Source of the DNA: Candidatus Woesearchaeota archaeon
Lineage (GTDB): Archaea > Nanobdellota > Nanobdellia > Woesearchaeales > UBA11716
Assembly (NCBI GenBank): GCA_013329175.1
Contig: DUKR01000091.1
Coordinates: 1-5,299, forward strand
Direction: 5' to 3'
DNA length: 5,299 bases
In this document: positions 1-5,242 of the stretch, one piece after another
Position numbering within the stretch: position 1 is the stretch's first letter
Layout of the letters: each line of letters starts with the position of its first letter
Position numbers and translations under genes: made by a program
The notes under the pieces: generated by a model
What the model was told of the DNA's origin: nothing
Database searches by the model: none
What the model saw: only the letters and a program-made list of their open reading frames with translations

Positions 1-699
1 CCAAACCTCCTTGTGGGAGATGTCCCCTACAAAGTGTATTACAATCAGTTCACCGTTGGACAACAAATAAATGTTCCTGAAGCGGGAGAGCAAGCGGTCA
101 GAGATTTCATGAGCAGGTATGATTCATTCAGGAATGATGAGGCCCCAGATAAAATGATGAGAGCAGATCTTGATGCCACTCCTGAAACCAAACAGAAAAT
201 CAAAGACCTGTTTCTAATAGTCATGAAAAAGACTCATGCATATCTGGCCAATGAAGCAAGAGAAGTACTGAGTGAAGTGAACATAGGAGAGAATTACATC
301 CCCAAAGAGCATAACAAGCCATTATGGACTCAGAAAGACTACCAACATGACCTGATTATTCCTGCCAATAACACGGATGTGCCTAAGATTCAGAGTGTGT
401 ATTCGGGTGAAGGCGAAGGAAACATGGCGGACATTTTAGTTCCAGTGGCAAATCTGAAAACAATGGCAGTAGATAAGAAGGGGCCGTTTGAGGTTGTTGT
501 GCCGCATATTGAGCCTTATTTTAGCTTCATTGGAGAGCCTAGCAAAACCATAGATGACAATCCTGCGGGAGGCAAAAAAGCCGTAAAAAATCTGGTGGAT
601 TTGCTCATGGACACTCGAGGAAATTTTGTTAGTGCTCTTGATATATATTGTAGTGAGAAGGGGTCTAATTATGCCCCTGCTATCCTCGTTGGACCGTGA
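1..699 (+). CDS. Hypothetical soluble protein, probably 5'-truncated by the window edge
   Basis: I do not recognise this protein. The frame is open from the first base of the window. A GTG at 13 could start a 228-residue product, but no ribosome binding site precedes it (the bases before it are pyrimidine-rich), so the true start is probably outside the window. It ends at TGA 697-699. Numbered from GTG 13, residues 24-90 are mostly charged and probably helical. Residues 110-175 contain alternating hydrophobic runs (DILVPVANL, FEVVVPHIEPYFSF) that look like beta strands, and 187-212 again look helical. There is no membrane segment or signal peptide in the visible part, and the only cysteine is at 213. 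The composition is acidic and looks protein-coding, and no frame on either strand competes with it. The next gene is about 190 nt away, so a shared operon is not evident. Function unknown. Confidence 0.7.
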   Translation, partial: PNLLVGDVPYKVYYNQFTVGQQINVPEAGEQAVRDFMSRYDSFRNDEAPDKMMRADLDATPETKQKIKDLFLIVMKKTHAYLANEAREVLSEVNIGENYIPKEHNKPLWTQKDYQHDLIIPANNTDVPKIQSVYSGEGEGNMADILVPVANLKTMAVDKKGPFEVVVPHIEPYFSFIGEPSKTIDDNPAGGKKAVKNLVDLLMDTRGNFVSALDIYCSEKGSNYAPAILVGP

Positions 700-890
700 T
701 GCAGAATCATTTAAGCTGGGTTAGCCATTAGGAAAATCAGGACCTGCTAAGGCCGGAGGTGATGAAGGCAGAAAGAAGCTAAAGTCCGTATGCTTATGCC
801 CTAAGCTTTGCTCTGGCACCCCTTTCCTGAATGTCCAGATGGAATCCATCAGGCAAATGAGGACAGTTCTTGCCTCTTTGAACACTCTCC
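700..890. other. Intergenic gap with unused Shine-Dalgarno-like site
   Basis: I see no gene in these 191 bases. GGAGGTGAT at 755-763 closely matches the complement of a 16S rRNA 3' end, but the ATG at 762 overlaps it and opens only six codons before TAA 780. In the frame of the downstream gene there are four stops between 780 and 881. Another + frame is open from 725 to about 992, but it has no ATG until 839 and an implausible composition. A short palindrome lies at 835-853. There is no convincing TATA box and no T-rich terminator. Confidence 0.5.
835..853. repeat. Short palindrome upstream of the swivel-protein gene
   Basis: CCAGATGGAATCCATCAGG is an inverted repeat: GATGG and CCATC separated by AAT, then an A-A mismatch, then CC pairing with GG. 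It ends 37 nt before the ATG at 891. It could be a protein-binding site or a small RNA hairpin, but a palindrome this short can occur by chance. Its ends resemble part of the larger hairpin at 4995-5074. Confidence 0.3.
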
Positions 891-2276
891 ATGTCATTCA
901 CCATCCACACCAGAGCAGAGCAGCCGATAGCAAAGCACTTCATGCTCATGGAGCGGCACTTGTACCGTCGGGAAATCCCAAGCTCCATCCAGGATGACAT
1001 GGTGGTCTGGGTAAAGAAAGGCTTTGGAGAAATTTACTGGTCTGATGAAGACATAGAAAAGCTTCGCAGCCAGGGCAGCATGTACCTGAATAAAAGAGAG
1101 CGCACCAGAATTCTTGGCAAATATAATAGAATCATACGGGACTTTTGGATAGCCACTCGGGAAATCCTTGATGAGCTGGAAGGTGGCGTAGCGCGAAGCA
1201 GGCTCGCCTTCCTCTATGACAGATTCTGCACTACGCTGTTTGAGACCTTTGCCTATTTTCCCGCAACAACCGACAAGATGACCGCTGCTGTAGAAGAGCA
1301 GTTGAGAAAGAGCTGCCCTGAAGGATTTATTGCAATAACGACTCCGGCTAAGCCTGACCTCCTGCACAAAGAGTTGGTGGATTGGCTGAAGGTATGCAGT
1401 AATCCTGCCGAAGAAGCGATAATGAAGCACACCAAAAAATACCTGCTTATGCTTCCCAACACGTATTCTACTGCTGAAGCTATTGCATGGGCAAGGGACA
1501 GGCTCAGCGCAAAGCCTGCCGCACAGGTTCAGAAACAGATAGAAAAAAATGAGAGAAGGCATGCAGCGCTTCAGGCAGAGCAGAAGAAAATTTTTGCATC
1601 CAACCCACATTCACGTGAGCTTGCGGTATTCCTGCAAAACGTATCGCTTTTGCGCCTGGAGCTTAAGGCATGCTGGAACGGCGAATGCTATCTCATGCTC
1701 CCACTTTATGAGCGCATAGCAGCCATTGCAAAAAGCACTGTCTGTGACCTCAACATGTTTTACCTCCCACGAGAGATAAGCAATCTGGTGCACAACAACT
1801 GCATCGTTTCGCCAAAGGTCATAGCAGCAAGGAAAGAGCATTACCTTATGAGGCTCCATGGACAGAGGATTGAACTGTACTACGGGGAAAAGGCAGCAGG
1901 AATGAAAAAAAACCTCAGGCTTTGGGAGAATACGATAATCAGCGAGCTTACCGGAACCATTGCAAACAAGGGCATTGTCAGGGGAAGGGCAAAAGTAGTC
2001 AAAACCGATAATCCCAACGCTTTTATTGAAATTGGAAAATCGCTGCATGGCGATGAAATTCTCGTCGCAGGAATGACCAATCCTGCAATGGTCGTGATGC
2101 TTGAAAAGGTAAAGGGTATCGTGACTGATGAAGGCGGAGCAACCTGTCATGCAGCAATCATCTCCCGCGAGCTTGGGATACCCTGCATTGTCGGAACAAA
2201 GCATGCAACCGAGTGGCTCAAAGACGGCGACCTCATTGAGCTTGACGCTGACAGCGGCATTGTCAGGAGATGCTAA
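891..2276 (+). CDS. PEP-utilizer mobile (phosphohistidine swivel) domain protein
   Basis: This 461-residue protein carries the swivelling domain that passes a phosphate through a histidine in PEP synthase, pyruvate phosphate dikinase and rifampin phosphotransferase. The domain spans about residues 352-461. It begins LTGTIANKGIVRGRAKVV, continues DEILVAGMTNPAMVVMLEKV and VTDEGGATCHAAIISRELG, and ends GDLIELDADSGIV. The phosphate-accepting residue should be His420 (codon 2148-2150). Residues 1-350 are mainly helical. The stretch NMFYLPREISNLV (288-300) followed by a basic segment (RKEHYLMRLHGQR) resembles the linker before the swivel domain in PEP-synthase-like proteins. There is no ATP-grasp nucleotide-binding domain and no PEP-binding barrel, so it cannot run the full reaction alone and probably needs a partner or has another role. 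The ATG at 891 follows an in-frame TGA at 879. It lacks a ribosome binding site, so Met18 or Met20 are alternative starts. The next ORF overlaps its stop codon. Confidence 0.93.
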   Translation: MSFTIHTRAEQPIAKHFMLMERHLYRREIPSSIQDDMVVWVKKGFGEIYWSDEDIEKLRSQGSMYLNKRERTRILGKYNRIIRDFWIATREILDELEGGVARSRLAFLYDRFCTTLFETFAYFPATTDKMTAAVEEQLRKSCPEGFIAITTPAKPDLLHKELVDWLKVCSNPAEEAIMKHTKKYLLMLPNTYSTAEAIAWARDRLSAKPAAQVQKQIEKNERRHAALQAEQKKIFASNPHSRELAVFLQNVSLLRLELKACWNGECYLMLPLYERIAAIAKSTVCDLNMFYLPREISNLVHNNCIVSPKVIAARKEHYLMRLHGQRIELYYGEKAAGMKKNLRLWENTIISELTGTIANKGIVRGRAKVVKTDNPNAFIEIGKSLHGDEILVAGMTNPAMVVMLEKVKGIVTDEGGATCHAAIISRELGIPCIVGTKHATEWLKDGDLIELDADSGIVRRC

Positions 2277-2650
2277 ACCTTCTCCTTAGGCATTGCATGG
2301 GCACATCAAAGATGGCAACACGACTTTTCCCTGCGGAACTGAAGCCTAAATCTGTAGAGCAGGCAAATCGGGAAGTGGATAACCTCCTGTATGATCTGCT
2401 TCTCAAAAAATACGAATCTGGGCTGGAGGTCAAGATAGGCAGGGAGGTTTTGCCTTTTGACAATAGGGAACTGATAGGTACATTGCTTGCACCCTACCAA
2501 TTTTCAGTATTTCCTGAAGTAGACCAAAGGGTACATTCGTTCCTTCAGACTACTATTGTGCATTATTATAGCTGTGCCGAAAGCAGAGCAAAGGAAAAGA
2601 GCGCAAGAGCAGAAGAAAAGGGAAACGGAGAAGAGGTCATTCCAGAGTAG
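2270..2650 (+). CDS. Hypothetical small charged protein
   Basis: I do not recognise this product of up to 126 residues. The longest reading starts at ATG 2270, inside the last codons of the swivel-protein gene. ATG 2297 (giving MGTSK) or ATG 2312 (giving MATRLFPAELKPK, about 112 residues) give more natural N-termini. No good ribosome binding site distinguishes them: an AGGAG abuts 2270 with no spacer. Residues 29-48 (VEQANREVDNLLYDLLLKKY) look like an amphipathic helix, and the middle is mixed. The tail from about 104 is low-complexity and charged (RAKEKSARAEEKGNGEE), probably disordered. There is no membrane segment. The tight spacing suggests co-transcription and translational coupling with the swivel-domain gene, so it could be an accessory protein to it, which is inference only. 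It ends at TAG 2648-2650. Confidence 0.62.
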   Translation: MLNLLLRHCMGTSKMATRLFPAELKPKSVEQANREVDNLLYDLLLKKYESGLEVKIGREVLPFDNRELIGTLLAPYQFSVFPEVDQRVHSFLQTTIVHYYSCAESRAKEKSARAEEKGNGEEVIPE

Positions 2651-2657
2651 AAAATAC

Positions 2658-2669
2658 CTGCTAAAGCAG
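2658..2669. repeat. 12-bp inverted repeat before the next start codon
   Basis: CTGCT-AA-AGCAG lies 5 nt upstream of the ATG at 2675, in the 24-nt gap between two same-strand genes. It could be an operator half-site pair or a small hairpin affecting translation. A repeat this short may be chance. Confidence 0.25.
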
Positions 2670-2674
2670 TAGAC

Positions 2675-3340
2675 ATGCTTGTTTGTGCTCTGATAAATTC
2701 ATGCATGGATCACTCTGATTTTTCTCAGCAGGATATTATAGCCAAAACTGATAAGACGCTTGTCATCTCTCTTAAAACCGAGCAGGATGGCTTTCCTCTA
2801 TGCTATAAAATCAAAAGCACGTGGTATAGCAGTCAAAGAACCATCGGGAATTATTCCATCCTTCACAGCATGGATCTTCCTGTTGAAATCATCCCTCATG
2901 CTGGCATTTCCTCTCCAACTGTTCAGTTCAGGAAGCCCCCTTATCATGGCATCCTGAGCTTTGATCTCAGTAGGGGAGGTGAACATGCAATTGATGATTT
3001 AGGAAACTATGAAAACATGGAAGCTGTATTAAAAAAATACCCCTCTATGCAGAATATAGTTGAGGCTATCGTTTATGAACTGAGGCCATATAGCATGAAT
3101 TTCACTACCCACGACAGGTCCATAGAGGAAAGCGTCCAGCATATGCTTTTCATGGTAAAGGGACCTCAGGACTATGTGCCGGTAATAGGAGATATAGACC
3201 ATTTCTCATTTGAGGTTCACCGTTGCCCTTCGTGTAATTACAACGGAGCAATGCTCAATCCATTAGCAAAAAAACCTGAATACTCTTTTATGCATGGGAT
3301 TATCACTCCCATCATGAGATTATTGCAACGGCTTTGTTAG
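2675..3340 (+). CDS. Hypothetical protein with one CxxC pair
   Basis: I do not recognise this protein. From ATG 2675 it has 221 residues. ATG 2705 (giving MDHSDFSQQ) would remove ten residues of unconvincing sequence and is a reasonable alternative, and neither start has a clear ribosome binding site. No transmembrane segment or signal peptide is evident. Residues 20-100 seem rich in beta strand (TLVISL, HGILSFDL) and 112-137 look helical. Near the C-terminus a single RCPSC motif puts cysteines at 184 and 187. A second pair that would complete a zinc site is missing, although His157, His176, His182 and His207 could contribute, so metal binding is only a possibility. It lies 24 nt after the preceding gene, consistent with a shared transcript with the swivel-domain protein. 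Its TAG (3338-3340) overlaps the lgt stop codon on the opposite strand. The length and lack of an internal stop support a real gene. Confidence 0.66.
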   Translation: MLVCALINSCMDHSDFSQQDIIAKTDKTLVISLKTEQDGFPLCYKIKSTWYSSQRTIGNYSILHSMDLPVEIIPHAGISSPTVQFRKPPYHGILSFDLSRGGEHAIDDLGNYENMEAVLKKYPSMQNIVEAIVYELRPYSMNFTTHDRSIEESVQHMLFMVKGPQDYVPVIGDIDHFSFEVHRCPSCNYNGAMLNPLAKKPEYSFMHGIITPIMRLLQRLC

Positions 3341-4119
3341 GAATGGGATTTGGTTCTTGAGTTACGAACATACGCAAGGCACCCCATTGCTATCGCAAAC
3401 AGCCCAACGTTCAGCAGTTGCCCCATGGTCAGGCCAAAGGCAAGATACCCTAGCTGAGGGTCAGGTGCCCTTGTAAACTCTACCATGAACCTTAGCATTG
3501 AATACATCAGCAGGAAAGTAAATGCAAGTGTGCCCTTTGGCAGATTCTTATCCTTCAGCATCCACAGCACGGTAAAGATAAAAAAATCCTTTGCCGCTGC
3601 ATAAAGCTGCGACGGATGCCTGCACCCCTCAACGCCTGGAAAATTGACGCACCACGCTACGTTTGTCGCCGTCCCTGGAAGCTCTCCGTTAAGGAAATTG
3701 CCGATTCTCCCCAATGCAAGGGCAAGCGCAGCGGGAATGGCCATGACATCCAGCAGCTCAAGGAGTTCAACCTTTTTCTTCCTGCAAAATAAGCAGGCAG
3801 CAACTATTGCTCCGGCTAAGCCTCCATGAAAGCTCAACCCTCCCTGCCAGATGAAGAATATCTCAAAAGGATTTTGCCAAAAATAGGGAAGATTATAGAA
3901 CAGCACGTAAAACAATCTTGCTCCCGCAACAACGCCGATGAGTAGCCAGAGGATGAGGTCTGAAGCGTCATCTTTGGAGATCCTTATCTTTCTTTTTTTC
4001 GCCAGATGGAGCAGCATGAAATACCCCATGACAAAGCCTAAGGCATAGATGAGCCCGTAATACCGCACCTCAAGCGGCCCGACGCGAAGAAGGACCGGAT
4101 CAATGGCATGGTTAAGCAT
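3337..4119 (-). CDS. lgt: Prolipoprotein diacylglyceryl transferase
   Basis: Lgt is an integral membrane enzyme. It moves a diacylglyceryl group from phosphatidylglycerol to the lipobox cysteine of prolipoproteins, the first step of lipoprotein maturation. The 260-residue length is normal for the family. Family motifs appear in order: RYYGLIYALGF (19-29), GARLFYVLFY (66-75), the GGLSFHGG loop (93-100) with its essential His98, the signature GRIGNFLNGE (137-146) containing Arg138 and Asn141, RHPSQLYA (167-174) and RFMVEFTRAPD (210-220) with Arg210 and Glu214. All the catalytic and lipid-binding positions I know from the E. coli enzyme appear to be kept. About seven hydrophobic helices can be counted. 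The ATG at 4117-4119 lies 2 nt after the stop of the upstream membrane-protein gene. AAGGA lies 6 nt before it, inside that gene, pointing to coupled translation from one transcript. No lspA signal peptidase gene or lipoprotein is in the window. Confidence 0.98.
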   Translation of the reverse strand: MLNHAIDPVLLRVGPLEVRYYGLIYALGFVMGYFMLLHLAKKRKIRISKDDASDLILWLLIGVVAGARLFYVLFYNLPYFWQNPFEIFFIWQGGLSFHGGLAGAIVAACLFCRKKKVELLELLDVMAIPAALALALGRIGNFLNGELPGTATNVAWCVNFPGVEGCRHPSQLYAAAKDFFIFTVLWMLKDKNLPKGTLAFTFLLMYSMLRFMVEFTRAPDPQLGYLAFGLTMGQLLNVGLFAIAMGCLAYVRNSRTKSHS

Positions 4120-4121
4120 GG

Positions 4122-4880
4122 TCAGTCCTTATGATAGAGGATGGTGAAGAAATAAGCCCTGTTGAAAGCAATAACTCCCATGAAGAGTAGTCCGGCTAAA
4201 AGCATAAACACTTCCCTCCCCTTTCCCTCAAAGAAGAAAGAAGGAAACCCCACGTTGATGAGGGCTGCGCTTCCGAAATAGGCAACAAGGAACGCTGCAA
4301 GGACAATGACAGGCCCGGCAAACTGCTGCACCCTCTTCATGTCCTTTGCAAACGAGCAGAGGGCGCCCCTGAGGGAGAGCGTCTCATAGAAGCGCAGGTG
4401 AAGCACATGCAGCATGACGTAGAAGGCAAGCAGCACTATGCCCATGATGATTTCCATGGCTACGCTTGTCTTCTCCTGGTTTTGAACTGTTGTAACAATG
4501 CCCGCAATAAAAATAAGGGTAAGGATTACAAACACAAAGGTGAAAAAGTTCACTAGGAAGAACAGGGCAATAGTGCGAATATGCAGGTGCTGTCTCTTCT
4601 GCGTCATGAACAGGTTATACAGCACGCCGTATTTGCAGGCGCTGTAGAGAAGGGTCTGCACAAGGACATATCCTACAACGAGCCCAGCAGCAAGGAGCGC
4701 CCCTCCTGCAACAGAAGCAAGAGAAGTAGGGTCGGGAAGCAGGAGATAAGATGCAGTGCCAAACAAGTAAAGCATGGCAAGAAAAGCGATGTCAAACAGG
4801 AGAGTATAGGCAATGTGCTTCTTGTGGATGATCGCAAAATCCAGAGCCTTTCGAAAGAGTATTCCTTTTTGCTTAACCAT
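4122..4880 (-). CDS. Hypothetical six-helix membrane protein, first gene of the lgt operon
   Basis: This 252-residue polytopic membrane protein is of unknown function. Hydrophobic segments fall at about residues 23-48, 57-82, 103-131, 140-162, 188-211 and 223-248. The short basic N-terminus (MVKQKGILFRKAL) probably lies in the cytoplasm, which would put both termini on that side. Basic loops at 92-102 (MTQKRQHLHIR) and 177-184 also fit a cytoplasmic location. The C-terminus has a distinctive aromatic stretch, FNRAYFFTILYHKD. I see no catalytic motif, ATP-binding site or known transporter signature. The ATG at 4878-4880 follows GGGTGA with a 3-nt spacer, and a TATA box sits 23-33 nt upstream. 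The TGA is 2 nt from the lgt start, so the two are almost certainly made from one mRNA. This suggests, without proving, a membrane or lipoprotein-related role. Confidence 0.87.
   Translation of the reverse strand: MVKQKGILFRKALDFAIIHKKHIAYTLLFDIAFLAMLYLFGTASYLLLPDPTSLASVAGGALLAAGLVVGYVLVQTLLYSACKYGVLYNLFMTQKRQHLHIRTIALFFLVNFFTFVFVILTLIFIAGIVTTVQNQEKTSVAMEIIMGIVLLAFYVMLHVLHLRFYETLSLRGALCSFAKDMKRVQQFAGPVIVLAAFLVAYFGSAALINVGFPSFFFEGKGREVFMLLAGLLFMGVIAFNRAYFFTILYHKD
4126..4130 (-). promoter_or_regulatory. Ribosome binding site for lgt
   Basis: On the - strand AAGGA lies 6 nt before the lgt ATG and inside the final codons of the upstream membrane-protein gene. It supports the chosen lgt start and translational coupling between the two genes. 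Confidence 0.55.
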
Positions 4881-4902
4881 GATTCACCCATTCCCTGCCA
4901 TG

Positions 4903-4913
4903 TTTATATAATT
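4903..4913 (-). promoter_or_regulatory. Archaeal-type TATA box for the membrane protein-lgt operon
   Basis: The - strand reads AATTATATAAA, preceded by GCAA, which resembles the purine-rich BRE element. Its centre is about 27 nt upstream of the ATG at 4880, so transcription should begin at or within a few bases of the start codon, giving a leaderless or very short-leader mRNA. On the + strand the same bases read TTTATATAATT, also a good TATA box, which would place a divergent start near 4930-4935. In a bacterium this would just be an AT-rich patch or a -10-like element. Confidence 0.62.
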
Positions 4914-4994
4914 TGCTGACAGGGGTTAGGCAAAACCGCTGGAGATTCCGAGGGAAAGAGGGAATGCCAGCTCCCCACGAGACTGCCTCGTTCT

Positions 4995-5074
4995 TCCCAG
5001 ATGAAGCCTTCAGGTGAGAAGTGAAGTAGTACCCGATAGCGTACTCCTTCACTCTCCTGAAAAGCTCGTCGGGA
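4995..5074. repeat. Long imperfect hairpin, possible structured RNA
   Basis: The core pairs 5020-5032 with 5041-5053: 13 positions with a single mismatch (5027/5046) around the 8-nt loop CCGATAGC. The stem continues outward. TTCAGG (5009-5014) pairs with CCTGAA (5056-5061), GC (5006-5007) with GC (5064-5065), GATGA (5000-5004) with TCGTC (5066-5070) and TCCC (4995-4998) with GGGA (5071-5074). Small bulges separate these blocks. About 29 pairs form in 80 bases, far more than expected by chance. The pair T5002/G5068 would be a U-G wobble in + strand RNA but an A-C mismatch in - strand RNA, which slightly favours + transcription. No T-run follows on either strand, so it is not a classical terminator. 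It does not match tRNA, 5S, SRP or RNase P RNA as I know them. Confidence 0.6.
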
Positions 5075-5242
5075 TAGCCATGAGCGGCAGGCTTTGAGTG
5101 ATATTAAAGCATACATGGTCATGGGCATTCCCCCAGAAAATCATTAGAAAAAAAGGCATGAGCACTCATCTCATCCTTCCACGACCATTGCGTAACTTCA
5201 TTCTTTTCGTATCATGCCATCATCTCAATTGCACTTTCCGAC

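Noticed and set aside
794..1000. A 68-codon - strand frame across the swivel-gene start
   Set aside because: No ribosome site or recognisable motif, and it overlaps the real gene. A stretch reading MKCFAIG resembles VKEYAIG in a - strand frame at 5030-5060, but that similarity is better treated as the DNA-level resemblance reported separately.
894..2204. Two long adjacent - strand open frames (238 and 197 codons) opposite the swivel-domain gene
   Set aside because: Their codons are the exact reverse complement of the sense codons, so stops appear only where the gene uses TTA, CTA or TCA, which it rarely does. The sense strand carries unmistakable domain motifs, so the antisense frames are by-products of codon use.
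2760..2957. A 65-codon + strand frame inside the CxxC protein gene
   Set aside because: It is wholly contained in a longer same-strand frame and has no start signal of its own.
4581..4919. A 112-codon + strand frame opposite the membrane-protein gene
   Set aside because: It is antisense to a clear polytopic membrane protein, and its sequence shows no structure or motif.
4950..4970. GAGGGAAAGAGGG, which recalls the GAGGAAAGUCC motif of RNase P RNA
   Set aside because: The following GUCC and the partner ACAGAA-type motif are absent, so RNase P RNA is not supported.
4876..5104. A - strand frame reading HGYPDELFRRVKEYAIG, which looked like a transposase or regulator remnant
   Set aside because: It has no ATG, is preceded by a stop, runs through the lgt-operon TATA box, and its codons coincide with both arms of the strong hairpin, so its protein-like look is probably incidental.
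4904..5128. A 74-codon - strand frame in the right-hand gap
   Set aside because: Its composition is implausible (many Trp, Arg and Ser, no domain), it covers the promoter and the hairpin, and it has no ribosome binding site.
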